A DNA stretch of 64,000 nucleotides from Bacillota bacterium (GCA_023443625.1 JAEZTQ010000068.1:93562-157561), one strand, 5' to 3'; positions 18,015-26,608 are shown, counted from the first letter of the stretch. Notes: generated by a model not told the origin, from the letters alone. Program-made: numbers and translations.

Positions 18015-18289
18015 AAAGCGATGAAGAGAAATAGTAGATATTAATGAAGTTTCAGAGAGAAGATGGCTGGTGAAAATCTTTATGGAGTTAATATTGAAGC
18101 AGTCTTGGAGCTTTGAACCCAACGGTGTATAACTTAGTAGGCTTCAACGTTTTTCCCACGTTACAGGGACTCAGTATGATAGTACTGGCAGAGTGCAGTT
18201 AAAGAATACATTGTATTCTTACTGAATTTAGGTGGTAACACGGATGGAAAAGTATTCGCCCTAAACGTTAAACGTTTAGGGCTTTTTTG
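18015..18289 (+). ncRNA. T-box riboswitch, probably alanine-tRNA responsive
   Basis: The leader has T-box features in order: a stem I with the GAAG/AGAGAG region and GGCTGGTGAAAATC distal loop, a specifier region near 18106-18118, the T-box sequence AGGTGGTAACACGG at 18230-18243, and an intrinsic terminator. GCT at 18110-18112, following GGA, is the likely specifier, giving alanine. TGGT in the T-box would pair with an ACCA tRNA end, consistent with tRNA-Ala. Uncharged tRNA would favour the antiterminator and switch on the aminotransferase. The class is clear; specifier assignment rests on position and on the downstream gene. Confidence 0.85.
18258..18289 (+). terminator. T-box-controlled terminator
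   Basis: GCCCTAAACG (18258-18267) pairs with CGTTTAGGGC (18273-18282) and is followed by six T. Its 5' arm can alternatively take part in the antiterminator. Confidence 0.85.
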
Positions 18290-18343
18290 TGTTATTGGAG
18301 AATGCGTCCTATAACATTGTTCTTTAAGGAAAGGGGATAAAAT

Positions 18344-19561
18344 ATGAGAGTATTTGAAAAATCATCAAAGTTAGAGAATGTCTGTTATGATATTCGTGGT
18401 CCGGTAATGGAAGAGGCAAATCGCATGATCTCACAGGGGGTTGAGATTCTCAAGCTGAATATCGGAAATCCTGCGCCCTTTGGCTTTCGCACGACTAAGG
18501 ATTTAGTCTCTAAAATGGCAGACAATCTAACGGAAACAGAAGGTTATTCAGATTCCAAGGGAATTATGTCTGCAAGATTAGCTATTGCAGAGTATTGTGC
18601 TAAGAAAGGCATGCCTAATGTAACTGTAGAGGATATTTATACTGGAAATGGTGTTAGTGAATTGATTACCATAGCTATGCAGGGGTTACTTAATTGTGGG
18701 GATGAAATCCTGGTGCCCTCACCTGACTATCCTTTGTGGACTGCATCGGTGACCCTCTCAGGGGGAAAGGCAGTTCATTATATCTGTGATGAGCAAGCTG
18801 ATTGGTACCCTGATATAGAAGATATGAAAAGAAAAATCACACCAAGAACCATTGGAATTGTTGTTATTAATCCCAATAATCCCACAGGTGCATTATATCC
18901 AAGAGAGGTATTAGAAGAGATTGTAGAGATTGCTAGAGAGAATGATTTAATTATTTTTGCTGATGAAATCTATGATCGCTTGGTTATGGATGATCTGGAA
19001 CATACATCAATTGCATCTCTAGCTCCGGATTTATTGGTAGTAAGCTTTAATGGTTTATCAAAATCCCATCTGATTGCAGGATATCGTTGTGGTTGGATGT
19101 GCTTGTGTGGTGATAAATCCAAGGCCACAGGCTACATAACAGGTATTAATCTCCTATCTTCCATGCGCCTATGTTCCAATGTGCCAGCCCAATCCATCAT
19201 TGATTTGGCCCTTAATGATATTGAAGAAACAAGAAGATTATTAATTCCTGGTGGGAGAGTTTATGAACAGAGAGAATATATATATAAGGCTCTGACTGAT
19301 ATTCCGGGAATCACAGCAGTAAAACCAAAAGCAGCTTTTTATATTTTCCCTAAAATTGATACCAAAAGATTCAATATTAAGGATGACGAGAAATTTGTTT
19401 TGGATTTCTTGAGAGAAAAACAGATATTACTGACCCATGGCGGAGGCTTCCATTGGGAGCAACCGGATCATTTTAGAGTGGTATATCTTCCTGCCTTGGA
19501 GCAGTTGGAAAAGGCGGCAAAATCCCTTGGAGATTTCCTTTCTGATTATGTTCAACAATAA
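18344..19561 (+). CDS. alaA: PLP-dependent aminotransferase, AlaA/AlaT alanine transaminase type
   Basis: This 405-residue fold-type I class I aminotransferase very probably makes alanine from pyruvate and glutamate. It opens with the AlaA-like LENVCYDIRGPVMEEANRM and LKLNIGNPAPFGF. It has the substrate/PLP contact NPNNPTGALY, the FADEIYDRL strand and the PLP lysine in FNGLSKSHLIAGYRCGW. The Ala-type T-box leader independently supports an alanine-synthesis role. AAAGGGGATAAAAT precedes the ATG. The gene is monocistronic, with hairpins at 19571-19606 and 19666-19713 downstream. Confidence 0.88.
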   Translation: MRVFEKSSKLENVCYDIRGPVMEEANRMISQGVEILKLNIGNPAPFGFRTTKDLVSKMADNLTETEGYSDSKGIMSARLAIAEYCAKKGMPNVTVEDIYTGNGVSELITIAMQGLLNCGDEILVPSPDYPLWTASVTLSGGKAVHYICDEQADWYPDIEDMKRKITPRTIGIVVINPNNPTGALYPREVLEEIVEIARENDLIIFADEIYDRLVMDDLEHTSIASLAPDLLVVSFNGLSKSHLIAGYRCGWMCLCGDKSKATGYITGINLLSSMRLCSNVPAQSIIDLALNDIEETRRLLIPGGRVYEQREYIYKALTDIPGITAVKPKAAFYIFPKIDTKRFNIKDDEKFVLDFLREKQILLTHGGGFHWEQPDHFRVVYLPALEQLEKAAKSLGDFLSDYVQQ

Positions 19562-19665
19562 GACAAAAATCAAGCACCAAGGAAGTTCATTTATGAAGGT
19601 GCTTTGATGCAGTTTCTTAGAAGTTAAAAGTTTTTAATATATTAATAATTAAAGTGGATTAGTTG

Positions 19666-19713
19666 AAAAAGAGACAAGATTAATTTTTTATAATTAGCCT
19701 AGTCTCTTTTTTT
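19666..19713 (+). terminator. Terminator downstream of alaA
   Basis: AAAAAGAGAC (19666-19675) pairs with GTCTCTTTTT (19702-19711), ending in a T run. Another hairpin, CAAGCACC (19571-19578) with GGTGCTTTG (19598-19606) and an inner TTCAT/ATGAA stem, lies closer to the gene but lacks a T tail. Confidence 0.75.
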
Positions 19714-19852
19714 GATTCTCTTATTTCTTGTACTCCTATAATGATGTTACGTTATTAAACATATATTTATCAGCATAATTTTCAAAATTTCCATGAGGAC
19801 AAACATAATTCTAGTCTATATTATCCAAACTTGTTAAAATATACTAAACCTA

Positions 19853-19913
19853 TTGACAAAGTATGGAATAGAAGGTATAATCTCCATATCAAAACATATT
19901 AAAGAGATATGTT
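19853..19913 (+). promoter_or_regulatory. Promoter of the sulfate operon with downstream inverted repeat
   Basis: TTGACA (19853-19858) and TATAAT (19876-19881) are 17 bp apart, a consensus sigma-A promoter. AACATAT (19893-19899) and ATATGTT (19907-19913) form an inverted repeat just past the expected start, a candidate operator for a sulfur regulator. I see no S-box riboswitch in the 402-base gap from 19562 to 19963; the remainder of that gap holds the alaA terminators and AT-rich DNA. Confidence 0.7.
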
Positions 19914-19963
19914 AAGTATGTTGAATTAGAATATCGTAATAGCATGCGATGGAAAGGAGTATT

Positions 19964-21019
19964 ATGAAGAATAAGAAGTTTATCACACTTGGCTTAGTAG
20001 TAGCATTTCTGATGGGAGGTTTGGCTGGATGCGCTAAGAAGGAAGAAGGTCTTAAAAACACAGGAAGCACTACAGCAAAAAAAGCCATAGAAATTACCAA
20101 TGTGTCTTATGATCCCACCAGAGAATTATATGAAGTTTATAATGAAGAGTTTGCGAGATATTGGAAAAAAAAGACCGGACAGGAGGTTCTAATTACCCCC
20201 TCTCATGGAGGCTCAGGTAAACAGGCACGTTCTGTAATCGAAGGAAATGAAGCAGATGTGGTAACCTTGGCTTTGGGATATGATATTACGGCAATTGAGG
20301 AAGCTGGCCTTATAGAGGAAGGCTGGCAAAGTGAATATGCTAATAACAGTTCTCCATATACTTCAACCATCGTATTTTTAGTTCGCAAAGATAATCCGAA
20401 GGAGATTAAGGATTGGGGGGATTTGGTTCGTGACGATGTACAAATAATTACTCCTAATCCCAAGACCTCAGGAGGTGCTAGGTGGAATTATCTTGCAGCC
20501 TGGGCTTATGGTGCCAAAGAGTTTAATCAGGATGAAACCAAAATAAAAGAGTTTATCAAAAAATTATTCCAGAATGTATTAGTACTAGATTCTGGTGCAA
20601 GAGGATCAACCACGACCTTTGTAGAGAATGGTCAAGGCGATGTCTTATTAGCTTGGGAAAATGAAGCATATTTATCCATTGAGGAGAATCCAGATGAATT
20701 TGAAATTGTAACGCCTCCTTTCAGTATTTTAGCAGAGCCGCCCGTGGCCATAGTGGATCAAATAGTTGAGGACAGGGGAACAAGAGAAGTGGCCAACGCT
20801 TACCTGGAATATCTCTACACAGATATCGGGCAGAAGATTGCAGCAGAGAATTATTATAGACCTAGTAATAAAGCCATATTAGAGGAATATAGTCACATAT
20901 TTAATACAGATGTAGAGTTAGTTACCATTGATGATGAGATTTTTGGAGGATGGAAACAGGCACAGGAGAAGCATTTTAACGATGGTGGAATCTTTGATGA
21001 AATATATACTGGTGAATAA
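19964..21019 (+). CDS. sbp: Sulfate-binding lipoprotein of ABC transporter
   Basis: This is the extracytoplasmic receptor that delivers sulfate (or thiosulfate) to CysTWA. A lipoprotein signal ends in GLAGC (Cys23). The mature domain has the Sbp/CysP hallmarks VSYDPTRELYEVYNEEF, SHGGSGKQARSV, VVTLALGYDI and a NPKTSGGARWNYL oxyanion-binding segment. The ATG at 19964 is preceded by GGAAAGGAGTATT; the frame opens upstream at 19949. It is the first gene of the operon, 23 bases before cysT. Family identity is clear; sulfate specificity is supported by the downstream assimilation genes. Confidence 0.93.
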   Translation: MKNKKFITLGLVVAFLMGGLAGCAKKEEGLKNTGSTTAKKAIEITNVSYDPTRELYEVYNEEFARYWKKKTGQEVLITPSHGGSGKQARSVIEGNEADVVTLALGYDITAIEEAGLIEEGWQSEYANNSSPYTSTIVFLVRKDNPKEIKDWGDLVRDDVQIITPNPKTSGGARWNYLAAWAYGAKEFNQDETKIKEFIKKLFQNVLVLDSGARGSTTTFVENGQGDVLLAWENEAYLSIEENPDEFEIVTPPFSILAEPPVAIVDQIVEDRGTREVANAYLEYLYTDIGQKIAAENYYRPSNKAILEEYSHIFNTDVELVTIDDEIFGGWKQAQEKHFNDGGIFDEIYTGE

Positions 21020-21042
21020 TTAGCAGATGGAGGCATTGGTTG

Positions 21043-21873
21043 ATGAAGAGAAGTAGAAGAAAGCAGGTTATACCAGGTTTTGGTATATCCATGGGAATTA
21101 CCATTACAATATTAAGTCTGATTGTTCTAATTCCTATGGTATCCTTGGCAATTAATGCCTTCTCCATGAATTTTCGTGACTTTATAAGGGTGGTGATGGA
21201 CAAAAGGGTAGTATCCGGATATCTCGTAAGCTTTTCCTGTGCTTTAATAGCAGCAATTATTAATGGTGTATTTGGAATAATCTTATCCTGGGTACTTGTA
21301 AGATATGAATTTCCCCTAAAACGTATTTTGGATGGGCTTATTGAACTGCCCTTTGCTCTCCCTACTGCCGTTGCTGGTATTGCATTAACAACCCTTTATT
21401 CGGATAAAGGTTTTATGGGTAAGCTACTAGGCTACCTAGGTATTAGGGTATCCTATACTCGTCTTGGAATTATTGTTGCCATGGTCTTTATCGGCATTCC
21501 CTTCGTTGTTAGAACAATTCAACCTGTATTAGAGGATTTGGATTATCAATATGAGGAGGCAGCCAATGTCTTAGGAGCAAGTAGAGTAAGAATCTTCTTT
21601 AAGGTTATATTTCCAGAACTTAGACCAGCTTTGCTTACAGGTTTTGGTCTGGCTTTTGCTAGGGCTATTGGTGAATATGGCAGTGTTATCTTTATTGCAG
21701 GGAATATTCCTTTTAAAACAGAGATAGCACCACTTCTCATTATGAGTAAATTAGAACAATTTGATTATAGCGGGGCCAATGCCATTGCTCTAGTTATGTT
21801 AGGATTTTCCTTTATCATTTTATTTGTCATTAATTCTATACAGATTTATGCCAATAAGTTTACAAGGGATTAG
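21043..21873 (+). CDS. cysT: Sulfate ABC transporter permease CysT
   Basis: This inner-membrane permease of about 277 residues has six predicted membrane segments, beginning with ITITILSLIVLIPMVSLAI. It carries the EAA loop (EEAANVLGASRVRIFFKVIFP) that contacts the CysA ATPase. ARAIGEYGSVIFIAGN is typical of the sulfate/molybdate permease group. A TTG at 21040 is also in frame, but the ATG at 21043 sits 9 bases after GGAGG and is preferred. It forms the channel with CysW. Confidence 0.92.
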   Translation: MKRSRRKQVIPGFGISMGITITILSLIVLIPMVSLAINAFSMNFRDFIRVVMDKRVVSGYLVSFSCALIAAIINGVFGIILSWVLVRYEFPLKRILDGLIELPFALPTAVAGIALTTLYSDKGFMGKLLGYLGIRVSYTRLGIIVAMVFIGIPFVVRTIQPVLEDLDYQYEEAANVLGASRVRIFFKVIFPELRPALLTGFGLAFARAIGEYGSVIFIAGNIPFKTEIAPLLIMSKLEQFDYSGANAIALVMLGFSFIILFVINSIQIYANKFTRD

Positions 21874-21925
21874 TACATTATTATGAGATGTAATTTTCTT
21901 CCTAGCTTAGTAGGAGGTGAAGCTT

Positions 21926-21949
21926 ATGCTTACAAATAATTTACGGTGA
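21926..21949 (+). other. Seven-codon ORF with strong ribosome binding site between cysT and cysW
   Basis: AGGAGG at 21912-21917 is followed 8 bases later by ATG and a 7-codon frame ending in TGA (MLTNNLR). It lies in the 98-base gap before cysW, whose own GGAGG starts 12 bases after this stop. It may be a coupling or leader peptide, or a decayed start of a gene. Expression is not established. Confidence 0.3.
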
Positions 21950-21971
21950 ATGATCAGAAGGGAGGATTCCT

Positions 21972-22799
21972 GTGACACAGAATAAAAAAAGAGAGTCTGG
22001 ACCGGCTCAAATTCTATTAATCATCCTAAGCATTTTATTTCTCTTTATCATGCTGATTATGCCCTTAATTGTTGTATTGACAGAGGCACTAAGCAATGGG
22101 ATTAAGGTATATAAAGAAGCAGTTTTTGATGAGGATACGATCAAAGCTATATTACTTACTTTAAAGGCTAGCTTTGCAGCGGTGATTATTAATACCATCT
22201 TTGGCGTATTCGCTGCCTGGAGTATTACCAAATATCATTTTAAAAGAAAAAAATTATTAACCACCTTAATTGATATTCCCTTCGCGGTATCTCCCATAAT
22301 AGCAGGTTTGATTTTTGTCTTAACCTTTGGGCGAATTGGTTGGGCCCACAACATACTGCAGGTTTTGGATATAAAAGTCGTCTTTGCTGTACCAGGAGTT
22401 ATTCTTGGAACAATCTTTGTAACCTTTCCCTTTATCTCAAGAGAAATTATCCCTGTTCTCAATGCCCAGGGTAGTGATCAGGAGGAGGCAGCAGCACTCA
22501 TGGGAGCAGGGGCATTTAAAATATTTAGAAGAGTAACTTTTCCACAGATAAAATGGGCCTTTCTATATGGAATAGTTCTTTGTACTGCAAGAGCCATGGG
22601 AGAGTTTGGTGCCGTATCTGTATTATCAGGGCATTTAAGGGGAAAGACCATAACCCTGCCTCTTCAGGTTGAGATTTTTTATAGTGAATTTAAATTTGTT
22701 GCGGCTTTTGGTGTATCCTCCATATTGGTTATCTTTGCAATAATCATATTAATTATTAGAAATGTGCTGGAATATAAAATGAAAAAGGCGGGTAGATAA
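21972..22799 (+). CDS. cysW: Sulfate ABC transporter permease CysW
   Basis: This second membrane permease, 275 residues, is paralogous to CysT. It has six predicted membrane segments, an EAA loop (EEAAALMGAGAFKIFRRVTF) and the family segment ARAMGEFGAVSVLSGHLRG. The start is GTG, supported by GGAGG 6 bases upstream and by the lack of a good in-frame ATG. It ends 2 bases before the cysA start, so translation is probably coupled. Confidence 0.92.
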   Translation: MTQNKKRESGPAQILLIILSILFLFIMLIMPLIVVLTEALSNGIKVYKEAVFDEDTIKAILLTLKASFAAVIINTIFGVFAAWSITKYHFKRKKLLTTLIDIPFAVSPIIAGLIFVLTFGRIGWAHNILQVLDIKVVFAVPGVILGTIFVTFPFISREIIPVLNAQGSDQEEAAALMGAGAFKIFRRVTFPQIKWAFLYGIVLCTARAMGEFGAVSVLSGHLRGKTITLPLQVEIFYSEFKFVAAFGVSSILVIFAIIILIIRNVLEYKMKKAGR

Positions 22800-22801
22800 C
22801 T

Positions 22802-23863
22802 ATGTATGTAGAACTTAGGAATATACATAAATCCTTTGGTGATTTTAAAGCTTCGGAGAACATCAATATTGAAATTGAGAAAGGAAAACTCATTGGACTT
22901 TTGGGACCCAGTGGTAGCGGTAAGACAACAATTCTAAGAATGTTAGCAGGACTTGAGTATCCCGATGAGGGTCATATCTTCATCAATGGAGTCTGTGTCA
23001 ACGATCTGCCTGCCAGTAAGAGAGGGATTGGTTTCGTATTTCAAAATTATGCCCTATTTCGCTATATGACAGTCTATGACAATATCGCCTTTGGCCTAGA
23101 GCTACAGAAGAAGAGTAAGAAGGAATGTAAGGAGAGGGTAAATGAACTTTTGAGCTTAATTGGTTTAGAGGGTCTGGAGAAAAGATATCCTCATCAACTC
23201 TCTGGAGGACAAAAGCAAAGAGTAGCCTTTGCAAGAGCGTTGGCACCCAACCCACAATTATTATTACTAGATGAGCCCTTTGCAGCAATTGATGCCAAGG
23301 TACGTCAGGAACTTAGAAGTTGGCTGAAGGAGACTATTAATAAAGTGGGTATCACCAGTATTTTTGTAACACATGACCAGGAGGAAGCCATTGAAGTGGC
23401 AGATGAGATTATTATTACCAATTTAGGACGTGTGGAGCAAAAGGGTTCCCCCTTGGAGATATATCGTAATCCCTCTAGTTTGTTTGTTGCACAATTTGTT
23501 GGTCAATCTACCCTCCTTACGGGATGTGGTTTATTAAAGGGTTTTAATGATATCAAAGGAGATACCCAGGCAGTCATTCGACCAGAGTTTATTAAAATAA
23601 CCAAAAAAGATGAACTGGAGCAGTATCCTAATTCCGTTGAAGAAGGAAAGGTAGAAGAAGTCTTCTTTCGTGGCAGCTATCTAGAAGTGAAGGTAAATGT
23701 CAAAGGATTTAAATTAACAGCTACCAGATCATTAGAAGAAGCAGCTTTATTCCTGGGTGAGAAGGTCAATGTCTTAATATATCGTCTCTTTGTCTTCAAA
23801 GGCAAGGAATCCTATCTTCTTGAGAATCCAGCAATAGAAGATAAAAATGCAATCTATATCTAA
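22802..23863 (+). CDS. cysA: Sulfate ABC transporter ATPase CysA
   Basis: This 353-residue ATPase energises sulfate import. It has Walker A (GPSGSGKT), the Q-loop VFQNYALF, the ABC signature LSGGQKQR, Walker B (LLLLDEP) and the switch His in FVTHDQEEA. A C-terminal regulatory domain (TOBE-like, VIRPEFIKI) spans about 235-350, as in CysA/ModC-type proteins. It follows cysW with a 2-base gap. A 53-bp tandem repeat array starts about 85 bases after its stop. Confidence 0.94.
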   Translation: MYVELRNIHKSFGDFKASENINIEIEKGKLIGLLGPSGSGKTTILRMLAGLEYPDEGHIFINGVCVNDLPASKRGIGFVFQNYALFRYMTVYDNIAFGLELQKKSKKECKERVNELLSLIGLEGLEKRYPHQLSGGQKQRVAFARALAPNPQLLLLDEPFAAIDAKVRQELRSWLKETINKVGITSIFVTHDQEEAIEVADEIIITNLGRVEQKGSPLEIYRNPSSLFVAQFVGQSTLLTGCGLLKGFNDIKGDTQAVIRPEFIKITKKDELEQYPNSVEEGKVEEVFFRGSYLEVKVNVKGFKLTATRSLEEAALFLGEKVNVLIYRLFVFKGKESYLLENPAIEDKNAIYI

Positions 23864-23948
23864 TTTTAGTTACACTACAACAATTTGAGAGCGTGGTTAA
23901 ATAATTGCTGGTAATAGAGGGAGAAGCATTTTACATTGACACCTACAA

Positions 23949-24277
23949 TTATAGAGGAAGCAATAGCATCTGGAGGGAATAGATTGAAACCAATATGTAT
24001 CTGCAAGAGGAAGCAATAGCAACTGGTGGACATAGATGAAATCCAATATGTATCTGCAGGAGAAAGCAATAGCATCTGGAGGGAATAGATTGAATCCAAT
24101 ATGTATCTGCAAGAGGAAGCAATAGCAACTGGTGGACATAGATAAAATCCAATATGTATCTGCAGGAGAAAGCAATAGCAACTGGTGGGTATAAATAAAA
24201 TCCAACATGTATCTACAAGGGAAAGCAATAGCAACTGGTGGACATAGATAAAATCCAACATGTATTTGCAAGGGAAG
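23949..24277 (+). repeat. 53-bp tandem repeat array between cysA and aprA
   Basis: Six units recur with an exact 53-bp period: the CCAATATG/CCAACATG landmark starts at 23990, 24043, 24096, 24149, 24202 and 24255. Each unit reads roughly AGAGGAAGCAATAGCAACTG, then a GGTGGACATAGAT-type middle and CCAATATGTATCTGC. Units 1 and 3 carry CATCTGGAGGGAATAG instead, so the array alternates A-B-A-B before two more B-like units (a 106-bp higher-order period). A partial seventh unit, AGGGAAG, overlaps the aprA translation-start region. There are no unique spacers, so it is not CRISPR. It lies inside the operon and would be transcribed. Confidence 0.92.
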
Positions 24278-24283
24278 AAAGGT

Positions 24284-26212
24284 ATGAGGGGTATGAAGAA
24301 GGAAGTATTGTGTAGGAAACTAGATACAGATATCTTAATTATTGGTGGAGGTACAGCAGGGTGTTACGCTGCATTAACCATTCGCAAACACTCACAAGCC
24401 TCAATGATAATAACAGAGAAAGCAAATATCAAAAGAAGTGGATGTCTGGCAGCGGGAGTCAATGCTATCAATGCCTATATTCTTAAGGGAAGACAACCGG
24501 AGGATTATGTAGAGTATGCCAAGAAGGATGCAGATCATATTGTAAGAGAAGATTTACTCCTTACCATGTCCCAGGGACTGAATCGGGTTACCAAGAAATT
24601 AGAGGAATTGGGATTGGTGATTTTAAAAGATGAGAAGGGGGAGTATGCGGCAAGGGGAAATCGCAATATCAAGATCAATGGAGAGAATATCAAGCCCATC
24701 TTAGCAGATGCAGTTAAAGCACTAGCAGATGTCCAAATTCTTAATCAGGTTAATGTCACCAATTATATCATAAAGGACAACAAAATCTATGGCGCCTTTG
24801 CTTTTAGTATAGAAGAAAACCTTTTTTATATAATAAGGGCTAAGAAAGTCATCTGTGCAACAGGCGGTGCAGCAGGCTTATATAAACCAAATAATCCAGG
24901 CTTCTCCAGACACAAGATGTGGTATCCTCCCTTTAATACCGGGGCAGGCTATGCTATGGGAATTTTAGGAGGAGCCGAGATGACAACCTTTGAAATGCGT
25001 TTTATTGCTCTACGCTGTAAGGATACCATAGCCCCTACAGGCACTATTGCTCAAGGAGTGGGAGCAAAGCAGATTAATTCTCTGGGTGAAGTGTATGAGA
25101 CGAAATATGGGATTACAACCTCAGAGAGGGTTTACGGGACAGTACGAGAGAACCAGGAAGGCAGGGGCCCCTGTTACTTAAGAACTAAAGGGATATCCTC
25201 ATATCAGGATGAAGAGCTTAAGAAAGCTTACCTTAATATGGCCCCCAGCCAGACCTTAAAGTGGATTGAAGCAGGGAAGAACCCCAGTGAACAAGATGTA
25301 GAAATTGAAGGAACGGAACCCTATATCGTAGGAGGGCATACTGCTAGTGGTTACTGGGTGGATACCCATAGACAGACAACTATTAAAGGGTTATATGCAG
25401 CAGGAGATGTGGCGGGTGGTTGTCCCCAAAAATATGTAACAGGTGCCTTGGTAGAAGGAGAGATTGCCGGACTTCATGCTGTAAGGACTTTAGAGCAGGA
25501 GCAAGAAGAACAGGAACAGGAAAAAAATCAGAAGCAAAAGATACAAGAAGAAACCCAAGAAGAGTATCAAGAAGAGAATCAAGAAGAGTATCAAGAAGAG
25601 AATCAAGAAGAGAATCAAGAACAGAATCAAGAACAGAATCAAGAACAAAAACAACAACAAGAAGAACAAGAAGAACAAGAAGAACAAGAAGAACAACATA
25701 AACAAGAACAAAAAGAAGTACAAAAACAGGAATTATCCTGTAAGGAACTAGAAATTCTTATAGCTAGGAAGAAAAAGGAAATTGAGGATATTTTAAATTA
25801 TGACACCCCTCTATTTACAACACAGGAGTTAGAGGAAGCCATGCAAAAGGTTATGGATACCTATGCAGGCGGGATCGGTAATAATTATCAGTTTAACGAA
25901 CAGCAGCTTGCCATTGCAGAGGAGAAGATTGAGCAGATTATAGAGCTTTCAGGGAAGCTGAAAGCAGAAGATATGCATGAATTGCTCTTTGTCTATGAAC
26001 TAAAGGAAAGGCTTATTGTATGCAAATCCCTAATAGCCCATCTAAGAGCTAGAAAAGAAACCAGATGGCATAGCTTTGCTGAGAATTTGGATTATCCGCA
26101 GAAAAGTGATGCATGGCTTAAATATGTCAATTCTAAATTGGTAAATGAGAAACTAGAGATTGTATTTAGAGATCTGGTAGGGCGAGGTGAGATCTATGAG
26201 CATAGCAATTAA
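24284..26212 (+). CDS. aprA: Adenylylsulfate (APS) reductase alpha subunit, FAD flavoprotein
   Basis: This member of the fumarate reductase/succinate dehydrogenase/AprA flavoprotein family reduces APS to sulfite with AprB. It shows the FAD-binding TDILIIGGGTAGCYAAL, the SGCLAAGVNAINAY segment, and GLYAAGDVAGGCPQKYVTGA near residue 380. Residues about 403-484 are an extraordinary Gln/Glu/Asn-rich stretch, interrupting the protein before a C-terminal helical domain (YAGGIGNNYQFNEQQLAIAEE) typical of the family. The start is uncertain: ATG 24284 has AGGG upstream within the last repeat unit, and ATG 24293 is also possible. aprB overlaps its end. The assimilatory role is inferred from the operon. 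Confidence 0.85.
   Translation: MRGMKKEVLCRKLDTDILIIGGGTAGCYAALTIRKHSQASMIITEKANIKRSGCLAAGVNAINAYILKGRQPEDYVEYAKKDADHIVREDLLLTMSQGLNRVTKKLEELGLVILKDEKGEYAARGNRNIKINGENIKPILADAVKALADVQILNQVNVTNYIIKDNKIYGAFAFSIEENLFYIIRAKKVICATGGAAGLYKPNNPGFSRHKMWYPPFNTGAGYAMGILGGAEMTTFEMRFIALRCKDTIAPTGTIAQGVGAKQINSLGEVYETKYGITTSERVYGTVRENQEGRGPCYLRTKGISSYQDEELKKAYLNMAPSQTLKWIEAGKNPSEQDVEIEGTEPYIVGGHTASGYWVDTHRQTTIKGLYAAGDVAGGCPQKYVTGALVEGEIAGLHAVRTLEQEQEEQEQEKNQKQKIQEETQEEYQEENQEEYQEENQEENQEQNQEQNQEQKQQQEEQEEQEEQEEQHKQEQKEVQKQELSCKELEILIARKKKEIEDILNYDTPLFTTQELEEAMQKVMDTYAGGIGNNYQFNEQQLAIAEEKIEQIIELSGKLKAEDMHELLFVYELKERLIVCKSLIAHLRARKETRWHSFAENLDYPQKSDAWLKYVNSKLVNEKLEIVFRDLVGRGEIYEHSN
25491..25735 (+). repeat. 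Low-complexity CAA/GAA repeat tract inside aprA
   Basis: The coding strand consists largely of CAAGAAGAG-, AATCAAGAA- and GAACAAGAA-type short repeats, encoding alternating Gln and Glu with some Asn, Tyr and Lys. It is in frame and free of stops. The complementary and shifted frames give Arg-rich and Phe/Leu-rich open frames that are not genes. Confidence 0.9.
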
Positions 26213-26510
26213 TAAAAATAAATGTATTGGTTGTAAAAAATGCCTTCAGGTCTGTCCAGGAAGCCTAATCAAATTTGGTGAGGATCAGAAAGCATATATG
26301 AAATATCCAAAAGATTGCTGGGGCTGTTCTTCTTGTGTAAAGGAGTGTAAACAAGGAGCTATTTGCTTATACTTAGGTGCTGATATTGGTGGTATGGGAA
26401 GCAGACTTACTTCTAATATGGAGAAGGATATGGTTCGTTGGAAAATCACAAAAAATAATGGAGAAATCATAACCATTGACATAAATCGAAAGGATTCTAA
26501 TCAATATTAA
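26196..26510 (+). CDS. aprB: APS reductase beta subunit, 2x[4Fe-4S] ferredoxin
   Basis: This iron-sulfur subunit of about 104 residues feeds electrons to AprA. Two clusters are visible: CIGCKKCLQVCP near the N terminus and CWGCSSCVKECK about 30 residues later. They are followed by a C-terminal strand region (GSRLTSNMEKDMVRWKI) that in AprB proteins wraps around the alpha subunit. The ATG at 26196 lies inside the 3' end of aprA, with GAGGTGA 5 bases upstream. An in-frame GTG at 26187 is less likely. Confidence 0.88.
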   Translation: MSIAINKNKCIGCKKCLQVCPGSLIKFGEDQKAYMKYPKDCWGCSSCVKECKQGAICLYLGADIGGMGSRLTSNMEKDMVRWKITKNNGEIITIDINRKDSNQY

Positions 26511-26608
26511 AACAGTAAACACCTTATTAGGGGTGAAATGGCACTTTATAGTTTCAAGGAAGCATAGATTTATGTGAATAAAACAGGATATAGACAGGAG
26601 GAATACAG

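Noticed and set aside
19720..19963. S-box (SAM) riboswitch before the sulfate operon
   Set aside because: No S-box core motifs (GAGGGA, CAACC patterns) are visible; only a promoter and a short inverted repeat were seen.
23875..24271. Two or three overlapping minus-strand ORFs rich in Leu, Cys, Tyr and Ile
   Set aside because: They are translations of the 53-bp tandem array in successive frames (53 is not a multiple of 3), without ribosome binding sites, antisense to the operon.
23949..24277. CRISPR array
   Set aside because: The whole 53-bp unit repeats with little variation; there are no unique spacers and no cas genes.
25420..25723. Arg-rich plus-strand and Phe/Leu-rich minus-strand ORFs over aprA
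   Set aside because: They are shadows of the CAA/GAA low-complexity tract in other frames.
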